Assembly (NCBI GenBank): GCA_023910605.1
Contig: JAAVVV010000001.1
Coordinates: 3,695,160 to 3,759,159, forward strand
Length of the DNA stretch: 64,000 nt
Origin: Bosea sp. (in: a-proteobacteria)
Lineage (GTDB): Bacteria; Pseudomonadota; Alphaproteobacteria; Rhizobiales; Beijerinckiaceae
Direction: 5' to 3'
Of this stretch, positions 8,421 to 17,532 are shown in pieces. Within the stretch, counting starts at the first letter, position 1. Each line of letters opens with the position of its first letter. The notes under the pieces are model-generated. The model did no database searches. It had not been told where the DNA came from and worked only from the letters and a program-made list of their open reading frames with translations. The translations under genes and the position numbers were made by a program.

Positions 8421-8834
8421 ATGGACACCCGGACGGAGATTATCAGCCAGGTTGAGCGCCGTCGTCGCTGGAGCGTCGAGGAGAAGGTGCGGCTTCTGGA
8501 GGCGACGATGCAGCCGGGCGCTTCTGTGGCGGCGGTTGCGGATCGGCATGGGGTGAGCCGGAGCCTGCTGTTTTACTGGCGCAAGCAGGCGAAGGCGGGG
8601 CTGATGCCGGGCGTGACGCCGCTGGCCTCGCTGGAGGCTCCGGTCTTCGCGCCTGTTGTCATCGCAGCCGAAGCGCAGCCGGGACAGAAGCCTTCACCAA
8701 AGCCCCCGCGCAAGATGGCTCCGCGTGCCGACTGCACGGTGGAGGTCAGCTTGAGCAACGGCCGGGTGCTGAAGGCGGATGAGGGTATCGCGCCTGAGCG
8801 GCTTTCGGCTCTTGTCGCAGCGCTCGACCGATGA
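8421..8834 (+). CDS. tnpA: IS66 TnpA (IS66-B copy 2)
   Basis: Protein identical to the TnpA of IS66-B copy 1, a 137-aa helix-turn-helix accessory protein. The start MDTRTEII is preceded by AAGGA. It overlaps tnpB by 4 nt. It is intact. Confidence 0.9.
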   Translation: MDTRTEIISQVERRRRWSVEEKVRLLEATMQPGASVAAVADRHGVSRSLLFYWRKQAKAGLMPGVTPLASLEAPVFAPVVIAAEAQPGQKPSPKPPRKMAPRADCTVEVSLSNGRVLKADEGIAPERLSALVAALDR

Positions 8835-9193
8835 CGCCACAAACCCTGACCTCGCCTTTGGCGGGCGCGCGCATCTACATGGCGCTGGCACCTGTGGATA
8901 TGAGGAAGGGCTTCGACGGGCTGTCGATGGTGGTGCAGGATCTTTTGAAGAAGGATCCGTTCCGCGGCCACCTGTTCATTTTCCGGGGCAAGCGCGCTGA
9001 TCTGGTGAAGATTCTGATGTGGGACGGCACGGGGCTTTGCCTGTTCGCCAAGCGGCTGGAGCGTGGCCGCTTCGTCTGGGCAGTGACGCAGGATGGCGAG
9101 GTTGTACTGACGCCCGCACAGCTGTCGATGCTGCTCGAAGGCATCGACTGGCGCTCGCCGTTACGCACGGATCAGCCACGACGTGCGGGGTGA
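8831..9193 (+). CDS. tnpB: IS66 TnpB (IS66-B copy 2)
   Basis: 120-aa IS66 Orf2 protein, identical to that encoded at 6589..6951. Motifs are PVDMRKGFDGLSMVVQ and LFIFRGKRADLVKILMWDG. It is full length and coupled to tnpA by an ATGA overlap. Confidence 0.93.
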   Translation: MTPQTLTSPLAGARIYMALAPVDMRKGFDGLSMVVQDLLKKDPFRGHLFIFRGKRADLVKILMWDGTGLCLFAKRLERGRFVWAVTQDGEVVLTPAQLSMLLEGIDWRSPLRTDQPRRAG

Positions 9194-9267
9194 AGTGCTT
9201 CGCGCAAAAGGTCAAGATCGACATTGATTCAATAGCTTGACCCCATCTGCCCTGGTATCTTCACCTC

Positions 9268-10872
9268 ATGATCGAAGCAGCGGGACAAGATAGTGACGAG
9301 GTGGCGCGGCTTCGCGCGCTCGTCGCTGCGCAGGCTGCAGCGCTGAAGACGGCGCAGGCCGAAGCTGCCGCCGCCAAGGCCGGTCTTCTTGTCAAGAGCC
9401 TGGAGATCGAGAAGCTCAAGATCCAGATCGCGCGGCTCAGGCGCATGCAATTTGGCCGCTCCTCGGAGAAGCTCTCCCATGAGATCGAGCAACTGGAACT
9501 GCGGCTCGAGGAACTGGAGATGGTCGAGGCGGCGAACAATGCAGCCATCGACGAGATAGCTCCTGCCGCTGATGCAGCAACAGCCAAGCCGAAGGCCACG
9601 CGCCGCCCTTTGCCTGAGCATCTGCCGCGCATCGAGATCGTACACACGCCTGCCATCGTGAACGACCCTGCCTGTGCTTGTCCATCCTGCGGAACGGCAG
9701 GCAAGTGGCGCAAGGTGGATGAGGATGTCCGTGAAGTCCTGGAGTATGTGCCGGGCCGCTTCGAGGTTATCCGCCATGTGCGTCCCGCCTTCTCGTGCCG
9801 CACCTGCGAGAGCATGGCGCAAGCTCCGATGCCGAGCATGCCGATCGAGCGCGGCATGGCCGGACCGGGCCTGATCGCCCAGGTTCTGGTTGGCAAATAC
9901 TGTGATCATCTCCCGCTTTATCGCCAGGCAGAGATCTTTGCCCGCGAGGGCGTCGAGATCGAGCGCTCGGTGATGGCCGGCTGGGTTGCCAAGGCCGCAG
10001 AGCTTGTCGCGCCACTGGTCGAGGCGGTCGGTGCCCATGTGATGCGGGCTGAGCGGCTGCATGCCGACGACACGCCCGTGCCAGTGCTGGCGCCGGGCCT
10101 CGGGCGCACGAAGACAGGGCGGCTCTGGGTGTATCTGCGCGATGAGCGACCCCGTGGCGGTCAAGACCCGCCCGCCGCGCTGTATCGCTACACGCCCGAC
10201 CGCAAGGGAGAGCGACCGCGCGAGCACCTCAAGGCCTTTGCAGGATTCCTGCAGGCGGATGCCTATGCCGGATTCAACGAACTCTATGCGACGAGTGCCA
10301 CGCGTTCAGCCGCCGCAACCGAGGTTGCCTGCTGGGCGCACGTCAGGCGCAACTTCCACGACGTTCACGCCGGGACAGGCTCGCCCCTGGCACTGGAGGC
10401 GATGACCCGCATTGGCAAGCTGTTCGAGGTTGAGCGCCTCATTCACGGCCAGCAGCCCGAGGATCGGCGCAAGGCTCGTCAGGATCTGGCGCTGCCCGTC
10501 ATGACCGAACTCGCCAGCTTCCTCGACCATTCCCTCGCCCAGATCTCCGGCAAGAGCGACCTGGCCAAGGCCATTCGCTATGCCCGATCGCGCTGGGCAG
10601 CACTCACCCGCTATCTCGACGACGGCACCCTCGATATCTCCAACAACGCCGCAGAACGCGCCATCAGGCCTCTCAAGCTCGGCGCCAAGAACTGGTTGTT
10701 CGCAGGGTCCGACGCAGGCGGCGAGCGCGCCGCCGCCATCTACACGCTCACCGAAACCGCAAAGCTCAACGGGCGAGACCCAGCGGGATATCTGCGAGCA
10801 GTCATCACCAGGATCGCCGATCACCCCATCAACAAAATCGCCGACCTGTTGCCGTGGAACCTTATGCCGTAG
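9268..10872 (+). CDS. tnpC: IS66 TnpC transposase (IS66-B copy 2)
   Basis: 534-aa DDE transposase identical to that of copy 1, with coiled-coil leader, zinc-finger segment CPSCGTAGKW, catalytic Asp residues in LHADDTPVPV and LQADAYAGF, and Glu in NNAAERAIRPL. Intact and presumably functional. Complete identity of the two copies at protein level argues that they arrived very recently. Confidence 0.95.
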   Translation: MIEAAGQDSDEVARLRALVAAQAAALKTAQAEAAAAKAGLLVKSLEIEKLKIQIARLRRMQFGRSSEKLSHEIEQLELRLEELEMVEAANNAAIDEIAPAADAATAKPKATRRPLPEHLPRIEIVHTPAIVNDPACACPSCGTAGKWRKVDEDVREVLEYVPGRFEVIRHVRPAFSCRTCESMAQAPMPSMPIERGMAGPGLIAQVLVGKYCDHLPLYRQAEIFAREGVEIERSVMAGWVAKAAELVAPLVEAVGAHVMRAERLHADDTPVPVLAPGLGRTKTGRLWVYLRDERPRGGQDPPAALYRYTPDRKGERPREHLKAFAGFLQADAYAGFNELYATSATRSAAATEVACWAHVRRNFHDVHAGTGSPLALEAMTRIGKLFEVERLIHGQQPEDRRKARQDLALPVMTELASFLDHSLAQISGKSDLAKAIRYARSRWAALTRYLDDGTLDISNNAAERAIRPLKLGAKNWLFAGSDAGGERAAAIYTLTETAKLNGRDPAGYLRAVITRIADHPINKIADLLPWNLMP

Positions 10873-10890
10873 CCGTCAGAGGACGCTTAC

Positions 10891-11254
10891 TCAGTATCAC
10901 GGTCAGATGATCCGCATCGATGTCGCCGCCAACGCGGACAACCGTATCCCGAATGACAATCTCCACAGCCCAGTTGCCAGCCGCCTCGACGCGCGCAAAC
11001 TTCACCTCATCGTGCGCAACGGGCATGGCTTTGACCGCCCCGGATGCCCGGGCCTGTCGCCGCCATCCATAAAGCTGCGAAGGGTCAACCCCGGCAGAAC
11101 GCGCAATCGCCGAAACATTCGCACCAGGCAACAGCGTCTGGGAAATCAGTCGTGCCTTCTCGTCGACCGACCAATCACGTGGCCTGCGCCTCGTCCGCAC
11201 CGGCGCTGCCGTCAAAACCTCAAAAACTCGATCTTGATTCATACTCTCGCTCAT
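10891..11254 (-). pseudogene. tnpA: IS66 TnpA fragment (IS66-A copy 2)
   Basis: Reads leftward from ATG 11254 (MSESMNQDRV) through the helix-turn-helix. The IS66-B insertion interrupts it at 10898, close to the 3' end (…DADHLTVIL). The last few codons lie on the other side of the insert at 8289..8316. A frame read into the insert would end at 10862. It differs from copy 1 by Pro for Leu in RRRPRDW. Confidence 0.85.
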
Positions 11255-11433
11255 AGGATTCCCCACATGATTCACCGGGAAAATGAGCGATCAGAACACC
11301 AAAAGATACGTGGGGTTGCCTACACGCTTACGATGGAGGTGATCAAGGCGACCAGAACATCCGCTTGATTCAAAGCGGCCGGGCAGCATCGCGCCCCCAT
11401 CCCGGCCATTCGCGACCAGCCGACGTTAACTCG

Positions 11434-12420
11434 TTAGCGGACGTTGCTCTGCGCCTTGATAAAGGCCGCGAGTGTCTCGACGACACCGTCAGCAAGAGGG
11501 CGTTCAGCATCCTTGTAAGCGGCAAGATTTGCGGCGAGATCGTCGATCGAGACAGACTTCAAGACGTGATTGACGTCGGGGAGTAAGGCCAACTTCGCAT
11601 CGGGGCGCGCCCGGTGCAATCGTTCAGCGTCCGCCAGCCCAACCTGAATGTCTCGTAATCCTTGCAGGATCAGAACAGGTCCTCGGTAATCGGCAATCAA
11701 CCTCGCCGGGTCGATCGCTAGGGCGCTGATCAGGAACCCCTGAACCTCTGTCCGGAACAGTGGAAGCAATGCCGGATGAACCGATTTTGCTTCAACACGC
11801 TTGCCGGCCTCCAGTTGTGCAATGATGCTTTCGGCCTGATCGCGGACGGGGCCATTGGCCGGGTTGGCTGCGATCTGCTCGCGGAGAATGTCACCCAATC
11901 GACGACCGGGCGTCGACACCAGAAGCAATCCGCAAATGCCAGGATGTTGTCGGGCGGCGACGAGGGCGGACAGGCCGCCTTCGCTATGACCCAGAACCCA
12001 TACACATGCAGCACCCATTCTTTCGCGAATGGTTGCGACCCAGGTGTGAATATCTGCCGCGTAGTCGTCCATAACGACGGCATTGGCGTCCGGAACGGCG
12101 CGGGAGCTTCCGAACATGCCCCGCTTGTCGATACGAACGCTCCGGATCCCGCGCGTCGCCAACCCCTCTGCGATCAGGCGGTAGGGGGCTGCCCTCACCC
12201 CGAGGGGGTTATTGCCGTCACGATCGGTCGGCCCTGAACCGGGAACGATCAGAACAACGGGGGCATCTTTGTCCCGGGGGCCAAGTGCCGAGCCCGACAG
12301 CGGGCCGGCCGGGCCTGGTGCCTCAATCTGGAAAGAGTTATTCATTTGCGCTGCTGCGGGCAAAAGATGGGCAATCACAAGAAAGTACGTCAGAATAAGG
12401 CGTTTGCCTTCGCATCTCAT
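11434..12420 (-). CDS. Exported alpha/beta hydrolase
   Basis: 328-aa serine hydrolase of the alpha/beta-hydrolase fold. Residues 1-25 (RLILTYFLVIAHLLPAAAQ) form a signal peptide, so the enzyme is probably periplasmic. The fold is marked by VLIVPGSGPTDRDGNNP (oxyanion-hole region), SVRIDKRGMFGSS and the nucleophile elbow VLGHSEGGLS. A late Asp follows VLILQGLRD, and the catalytic His is in DVNHVLK. Substrate is unknown; relatives act on esters or cleave short peptides or lactones. ATG 12420 is chosen because it opens the signal peptide; longer frames run into a dispersed repeat. It stands alone, downstream of the IS66 nest. Confidence 0.8.
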   Translation of the reverse strand: MRCEGKRLILTYFLVIAHLLPAAAQMNNSFQIEAPGPAGPLSGSALGPRDKDAPVVLIVPGSGPTDRDGNNPLGVRAAPYRLIAEGLATRGIRSVRIDKRGMFGSSRAVPDANAVVMDDYAADIHTWVATIRERMGAACVWVLGHSEGGLSALVAARQHPGICGLLLVSTPGRRLGDILREQIAANPANGPVRDQAESIIAQLEAGKRVEAKSVHPALLPLFRTEVQGFLISALAIDPARLIADYRGPVLILQGLRDIQVGLADAERLHRARPDAKLALLPDVNHVLKSVSIDDLAANLAAYKDAERPLADGVVETLAAFIKAQSNVR

Positions 12421-12519
12421 TCTACGAGCATTTTGTCGGTTGAAACTCGATCGAACGCCCGCTTCCGCTCCGCGCCCCCATGCACGAACCCGCATGGCAC
12501 GAAGACCTCTGGGGCCGGT

Positions 12520-12593
12520 GGCGAGAAAGCAATCCCGCTGTGCCACGTGACGACTTAACGAACCGGCCAATCCTGCCTTCATGCACCAAGGCC
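12520..12593 (-). repeat. 74-bp dispersed repeat, copy 1
   Basis: This sequence recurs in the opposite orientation at 58184..58257 with 70 of 74 bases identical. It contains ACTTAACGAACCGGCC and TGCCTTCATGCACCAAGGCC. It is non-coding and lies about 100 bp upstream of the alpha/beta hydrolase start. The element type is not recognised. Confidence 0.75.
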
Positions 12594-12648
12594 GTCCAGG
12601 TCGCATCCGCACGCATTGAAGTCGTTGGCGCATTCGCGGGGTTGGAAG

Positions 12649-13944
12649 TCACTCAACTGCGGGTTTTGGCGCGAAAGCTACCGGTGAAATTTCATAGGGC
12701 CGTCCTACCAGTGCCAGCGTACTCTGGCGTGGCAGTGAGCGTGCAATGATCCGGCCAGACTTGATCACCGCGAGTCTTGGTGGACGCAGCCGAATGGCCT
12801 CGACCGGATCACGCGCATCAAGCATGACCATGTCGGCGGGGTGCCCGACCGCGATCCCGTAATCCGGCAAGTGCATGGCGGCGGCAGCACTCGTGGTGAC
12901 GGCGGCAAAACACTGGTTCATGGCGTCAATTGACGTCATCTGGGCCACATGCACCGCCATATGGGCCGCATCGAGTGGATCACCTGTGCCAAGCGAATAC
13001 CAGGGGTCCATCACGCAATCCATGCCAAAGGCGACATTGATGCCCATTTCCAGCATTTGCGGAATACGGGTCAGGCCCCGGCGTTTGGGGTAGGTGTCGT
13101 GTCGGCCCTGAATGCAGATGTTTATAAGCGGATTGGCGATGGCGTGCAGCTCTGCCTCGGCCATCAGCGGCAGCAGCTTGGAGACATAGTAATTGTCCAT
13201 CGAATGCATCGAGGTCAGATGCGAGCCAGCCACGCGCCCTTGCAGGCCAAGACATATGGTCTGCTCGGCCAGGGTCTCGACATGGCGCGACATCGGATCG
13301 TCTGTTTCGTCGCAATGCAGATCGACCAGCAGACCACGCTTTGCGGCAATCGCGCAAAGCTGGCGCACGCTTTCGGCTCCGTCTGCCATCGTCCGCTCGA
13401 AATGCGGAATACCACCGACGACATCAACGCCCATGTCGAGGGCACGTTTGAAGTTGCCCGCCGCATTTGCAGATCGCAGATAGCCGTCCTGCGGGAAAGC
13501 AACGAGTTGCAGCGTGATGTAAGGTGCAACACGCCGCCTCACCTCCAGCAGTGCCTCGACAGCCAGGAGCCGATCATCGCAGATATCAACATGGCTGCGG
13601 ATGGCCAACACCCCCTGCGATACCGCAAGATCGCAATAGCGCATGGCGCGCTCGACCACGGCTTCATGGGTCAGTTGCTGCTTGAGTTCGCCCCACAGTC
13701 CGATGCCCTCCAGCAAGGTGCCAGTGCGGTTAAGGCGCGGCATGCCCAATGACAGCGTCGCATCCATGTGAAAATGCGGATCCACAAAGGGCGGGCAGAC
13801 GAGGCGCCCGGTCGCATCGATCACCTCATGCGCGCCGCCATTGAAATGCGGTTCAATGGCGGCGATCCGCCCATCCCTTATGGCGATATCCATGCTCGAG
13901 CGGCCATCCGGCAGGTTGGCATTGGTGATCAGCAGATCGAACAT
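12649..13944 (-). CDS. codA: Cytosine deaminase family, candidate 5-methylcytosine deaminase
   Basis: 431-aa amidohydrolase that aligns with E. coli CodA over its whole length with a constant offset of four residues. Metal ligands are His57 and His59 (VDPHFHMD), His210 (VDLHCDE) and Asp309 (FGMDCVMDPW). The proton shuttle is Glu213, and the base contact is His242 (GSHLTSMH). NPLINICIQGRHDTYPKRRG is also CodA-like. Cys310 replaces CodA Asp314, the residue reported to exclude 5-methylcytosine; known 5-methylcytosine deaminases have lost that Asp. Deamination would release ammonia and give uracil or thymine in the cytosol. The gene is last in a minus-strand operon, 14 bp after a permease of a BMP-type nucleobase/nucleoside transporter. 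Other aminopyrimidines or isoguanine remain possible substrates. Confidence 0.82.
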   Translation of the reverse strand: MFDLLITNANLPDGRSSMDIAIRDGRIAAIEPHFNGGAHEVIDATGRLVCPPFVDPHFHMDATLSLGMPRLNRTGTLLEGIGLWGELKQQLTHEAVVERAMRYCDLAVSQGVLAIRSHVDICDDRLLAVEALLEVRRRVAPYITLQLVAFPQDGYLRSANAAGNFKRALDMGVDVVGGIPHFERTMADGAESVRQLCAIAAKRGLLVDLHCDETDDPMSRHVETLAEQTICLGLQGRVAGSHLTSMHSMDNYYVSKLLPLMAEAELHAIANPLINICIQGRHDTYPKRRGLTRIPQMLEMGINVAFGMDCVMDPWYSLGTGDPLDAAHMAVHVAQMTSIDAMNQCFAAVTTSAAAAMHLPDYGIAVGHPADMVMLDARDPVEAIRLRPPRLAVIKSGRIIARSLPRQSTLALVGRPYEISPVAFAPKPAVE

Positions 13945-13958
13945 GTCGGGCTCTCTCT

Positions 13959-14903
13959 TCAGCGTTCGCCCTTAATGAATGGCTTCATCAAGGCACGCGG
14001 ATAATCGGCCTTCCGGGCTACGAGGATCAGCGCGATGATTGAAAGGATGAATGGCATCATCAGGAAAATCTGGCTCGGTACAACGCCGCCGGCAAGCGTT
14101 TGCAGCCGCACCTGATAGGCATCGAACGCACCAAACAGAAGCGCTCCTATCAGCGCCTTGCCCGGCCGCCACGAGGCGAAAACAGTCAGCGCGATACACA
14201 CCCAGCCACGGCCATTGATCATGCCGAAGAAAAACGCATTGAATGCCGACATGGTCAGAAACGCGCCACCCACAGCCATCAAGGCCGAGCCAACTGCAAG
14301 CGCCCCCATGCGCAGCGCGGTTACGGATAGCCCTTGCGCATCGACCGAGGCCGGATTGTCGCCAACGGCGCGTATGGCAAGACCGAGCGGGGTGCGATAA
14401 ATCACCAGGGCCGTCAGTGCGACGCACGCGAAGGCTGCCCATGTCAGCGCGGTTTGCTGCGCCAGCGCCGGACCGATGATCGGGATGATCGACAGAGCTT
14501 CAACGTTGATGGGCTGGAAGGCTTCGATGCGTGGCGGGCTGGTAACAGCTGGAAACGCAACGCGGTAGCCAAAATACGATGCGCTAGTGGCAAACAAGGT
14601 GATGCCAATGCCCGTGACATGCTGCGAAAGGCCAAGCACCACGGTAAAGCAGCCATGCATCAAGCCAAGGCAAGCCCCGACAAGGGCGGCAACCCCGACA
14701 CCGGTCCACAGGCCGGCCCCCAGATAGACAGCCAGCCAGCCTGACAGCGCACCGGCGACAAAGATGCCTTCGATGCCGAGGTTGAGCACGCCCGCCCGCT
14801 CGCAGATCAGTGCGCCCAGCACACCGAAGATGAACGGCGTCGCTATGCGAATGGCCGCTGCCCAGAAACTGGCCTGGAGGAGAATGTCGAACGCTTCCAT
14901 CAT
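13959..14903 (-). CDS. ABC transporter permease, BMP/nucleoside type (second)
   Basis: 314-aa hydrophobic permease of the BPD_transp_2 family (NupQ/YufQ-like), with about eight membrane segments. The N-terminal FIFGVLGALICERAGVLNLG is the typical helix-plus-EAA-like region of transporters for nucleosides and other BMP ligands. It overlaps the preceding permease gene by 4 nt and is followed after 14 bp by the deaminase gene. It pairs with the permease at 14900 to form the inner-membrane channel. Confidence 0.88.
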   Translation of the reverse strand: MMEAFDILLQASFWAAAIRIATPFIFGVLGALICERAGVLNLGIEGIFVAGALSGWLAVYLGAGLWTGVGVAALVGACLGLMHGCFTVVLGLSQHVTGIGITLFATSASYFGYRVAFPAVTSPPRIEAFQPINVEALSIIPIIGPALAQQTALTWAAFACVALTALVIYRTPLGLAIRAVGDNPASVDAQGLSVTALRMGALAVGSALMAVGGAFLTMSAFNAFFFGMINGRGWVCIALTVFASWRPGKALIGALLFGAFDAYQVRLQTLAGGVVPSQIFLMMPFILSIIALILVARKADYPRALMKPFIKGER

Positions 14904-15961
14904 GCGGGGCTCACGCGGCGCAGCCTGTAGCGCGTCAGGAGCGAGCCGATCAGCACACAGAGCAAGGCCAGGGCCACCACCAGATCAGCGAAGTAGTTCG
15001 AGATTCCGAGTGTCCGGCTCATGGTGTCGGCCCCCACGAAGACACCTGCAATGAAAATGGCCGAGGGCACCACGGCGAGTGGATTGAGCGCGGCCAGCAT
15101 TGCAACCACGATGCCGGAATAGCCGAAGCCGGGGGAAAGGTCGGAGGTCAGATAGCCCTTGAGCCCAGCCACTTCGCTGACACCGGCCAACCCTGCCAGC
15201 GCGCCAGACAGCAGCGCGGTCTTGAGCAATGTGGCCGTGACCGGTATGCCAGCAAAACGCGCAGCACTGGCATTGCCACCGACCGCACGCATTTCGAAAC
15301 CTGTCACGGTGCGTGTCATCAGCACATGCACGAAGACCGTTGCCATGAGCGCGATCACGATGCCCCCATGCAGGCGCATTTGCCCGATCAGCCGGGGCAG
15401 AACGCCTTCATCGATGATCGGTGATGTCTGTGGCCAGCCCATGCCCATCGGGTCTTTCATCGGCCCCTCCAGCATCATCTGCACGAACAGCAGAATGATG
15501 AAGTTGAGGAGCAGCGTGGTCACGACCTCGTCGACCGAGAATCTCGCCTTCAGCAGCACCGGTCCGAGCAAGGCCAGCGCCCCTGCTGCAGCCCCGGCGA
15601 TGCAGACCAGCGGGATCATCAACAGCGGCGGCAAGGTCACAAGACCAGTGCCTACGGCGGTTGCCGCAAGCGCGCCAGCGTAGAGCTGACCCTCCGCCCC
15701 GATGTTCCAGAGCTTGACACGGAAGGCGACGGCGGCAGCCAGGCCCGTCAGAATCAATGGCGTCGCCCGTGTCAGTGTTTCGGTGATGGCGAAGACAGAG
15801 CCTGCCGCGCCGTGCAGCAGCAACCCGGCAGCGCGCGCGGTTGGCGCTCCGCTCAGCGCAAGAATGAGCAACGCCAAGGTCATCGCGGTCAGGGCCGACA
15901 GGATAGGCACCATGACCATCAGGAGAAGAGGCGTGCTGGCACGTGGCTCGAAACGGATCAT
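14900..15961 (-). CDS. ABC transporter permease, BMP/nucleoside type (first)
   Basis: 353-aa permease of the YufP/NupP type. The conserved segment AVAFRVKLWNIGAEGQLYAG is diagnostic of this family. Several transmembrane helices follow, and the C-terminal region LVVALALLCVLIGSLLTRYR is also typical. Its start overlaps the ATPase gene by 4 nt and its end overlaps the next permease by 4 nt. It forms a heterodimer with the product of 13959..14903. Confidence 0.88.
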   Translation of the reverse strand: MIRFEPRASTPLLLMVMVPILSALTAMTLALLILALSGAPTARAAGLLLHGAAGSVFAITETLTRATPLILTGLAAAVAFRVKLWNIGAEGQLYAGALAATAVGTGLVTLPPLLMIPLVCIAGAAAGALALLGPVLLKARFSVDEVVTTLLLNFIILLFVQMMLEGPMKDPMGMGWPQTSPIIDEGVLPRLIGQMRLHGGIVIALMATVFVHVLMTRTVTGFEMRAVGGNASAARFAGIPVTATLLKTALLSGALAGLAGVSEVAGLKGYLTSDLSPGFGYSGIVVAMLAALNPLAVVPSAIFIAGVFVGADTMSRTLGISNYFADLVVALALLCVLIGSLLTRYRLRRVSPA

Positions 15962-17532
15962 GCCGCAACCTCGGGAGCGTCCGAGAACTGAGCGCCCGCT
16001 TGCCCCGCCATGGCAAGGCCGATGGCGCTCACATCCAGCAGGGCAGCCTCAATGGCGGGTGTCATCCGGCCAGCATGCATCACCGCGATGCGGTGGGACA
16101 GCGCAAACAACTCGTCGAGATCTTCAGAGATCAACAGCACCGCAGCACCATCAGCCGCAGCCTGCCTGAGCCGGCCATGCACCAGTGCCGTGGCCCCGAT
16201 ATCAAGCCCACGCGTTGGCTGGTTGGCAAGGATCAGGCGTGGATCGTCCGCCAGCGCACGGGCCAGCAGGAGCTTCTGGATATTGCCTCCTGACAGCAGC
16301 CGCAGCGTCGCATCCGGTCCCTGACATCGTATGTCGAAATCTGCGATGGCTCTCTCTGCCGCCTTCGTCATGGCATCATGACGCTGGAAGCCGGCACGGC
16401 TGAAAGCCGCCTGACGGCAGCGTTCCATCACAAGGTTCTCTGCCACGCTCATCTCGCCGACCATGCCCTCGCGGAGCCGGTCTTCGGCAAGACGTCCCAC
16501 GCCGCGCAGAACCATCTGTGACGGCGTCGTGCCGCCGGGTTCACCCAGCACGTCGATGCGGCCTGCAGTTGGAGTGGCCAGCCCTGCGACCAGTGCTGCA
16601 AGGGTCTGTTGGCCATTGCCGGATACCCCGGCAATGCCAACGATCTCGCCTGCACGCACCACAAGCGCGATATCGCGCATCTGATCTCGGCCAGCCCCGG
16701 CATGGACGCCCGTCAGTGCCAGCATCGGGCGTCCCGGATATGCCGGGCCGGGGCGTTGGACCTCGACCTCCCGCCCGACCATGAGCCTTGCGATGCTGAA
16801 GCGATCAGCACCATCCGTCGGATGGTCTGCAACCTTGCGTCCACCCCGCAGCACCACAATACGATGCGACAGCGCCAGAACCTCCGGTAACTTGTGGCTG
16901 ATGAACACGATCGAAAGGCCACTATCCGCAAGCAGCCTCAATGCCACGAACAGACTTTCAGCCTCCTGAGGCGTCAGAACAGCGGTTGGTTCATCGAGCA
17001 CGAGAATGCGGGCATCGCGGTAGAGCGCTTTCAGGATTTCAATGCGTTGCCGTTCGCCGACTGCAAGGCGCTCAACAGGCACATCGAGGCTGACCACAAG
17101 CCCTGTGCGCTGCATCAGTTCTGCGAGGCGCAGCTGCGCTCTGGCGCGTCCGCCCCCAAAAGAGAACCAGGGCTCGACACCCAGAATGATGTTCTCGAAC
17201 CCGGTCAGGTTTTCTGCCAGGGTGAAATGCTGATGCACCATGCCGATGCCGGCCTTGAGCGCGGCCTGCGGCGAGCCACGTTCCAGTTCGTTCCAGTTGC
17301 CGGCGGCATCAGCCAGCAGAACCTGTCCGGCATCGGCCACATAATGACCGAACAGGATGTTCATCAATGTGGTCTTGCCAGCACCATTTTCGCCGAGGAG
17401 GGCAACGATCTCGCCAGCCTTCAGCGAAAGATCGATGCCATCATTGGCTTTCAAGCTGCCGAAAGTCTTGCTGATGCCCTCAAGCTTCAGCAAGCACCTG
17501 TCATGCAGCCGTCCTGGCAGCGCCTCGTTCAC
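15958..17532 (-). CDS. ABC transporter ATPase with two ATPase domains (NupO/YufO type)
   Basis: 524-aa cytoplasmic ATPase. Domain 1 (about residues 15-240) has Walker A GENGAGKTT, signature LAVGERQRIEIL and Walker B ILVLDEPTAVLT. Domain 2 (about 270-510) has a degenerate Walker A (GVSGNGQQTL), signature LSGGNIQKLLLAR and Walker B-like LILANQPTRGLD. One active and one degenerate site is normal for sugar/nucleoside importers of this class. The gene overlaps its neighbours by 4 nt on both sides, so SBP, ATPase, two permeases and deaminase form one transcription unit. Confidence 0.9.
   Translation of the reverse strand: MNEALPGRLHDRCLLKLEGISKTFGSLKANDGIDLSLKAGEIVALLGENGAGKTTLMNILFGHYVADAGQVLLADAAGNWNELERGSPQAALKAGIGMVHQHFTLAENLTGFENIILGVEPWFSFGGGRARAQLRLAELMQRTGLVVSLDVPVERLAVGERQRIEILKALYRDARILVLDEPTAVLTPQEAESLFVALRLLADSGLSIVFISHKLPEVLALSHRIVVLRGGRKVADHPTDGADRFSIARLMVGREVEVQRPGPAYPGRPMLALTGVHAGAGRDQMRDIALVVRAGEIVGIAGVSGNGQQTLAALVAGLATPTAGRIDVLGEPGGTTPSQMVLRGVGRLAEDRLREGMVGEMSVAENLVMERCRQAAFSRAGFQRHDAMTKAAERAIADFDIRCQGPDATLRLLSGGNIQKLLLARALADDPRLILANQPTRGLDIGATALVHGRLRQAAADGAAVLLISEDLDELFALSHRIAVMHAGRMTPAIEAALLDVSAIGLAMAGQAGAQFSDAPEVAA

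Larger units (their letters stand above)
8317..10890 (+). mobile_element. IS66-B copy 2, 2574 bp
   Basis: Same length, ends and encoded proteins as the copy at 4892..7465, but in the opposite orientation. It begins GTAAGCGT at 8317 and ends ACGCTTAC at 10890. It is flanked by the perfect 8-bp duplication TCAGTATC. The two copies form a 2574-bp inverted repeat around an 851-bp spacer (7466..8316). Confidence 0.95.
8013..11331 (-). mobile_element. IS66-A copy 2, truncated and interrupted
   Basis: The right end is intact: the complement of GTAAGCGTGTAGGCAACC ends at 11331, identical to the left end of copy 1. The element reads leftward through tnpA into tnpB and stops abruptly at 8013, inside tnpB, where it meets the right end of copy 1. 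The 3' part of tnpB and all of tnpC are gone. A second IS66-B copy is inserted near the tnpA/tnpB junction, with target duplication TCAGTATC at 8309..8316 and 10891..10898. Confidence 0.85.
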
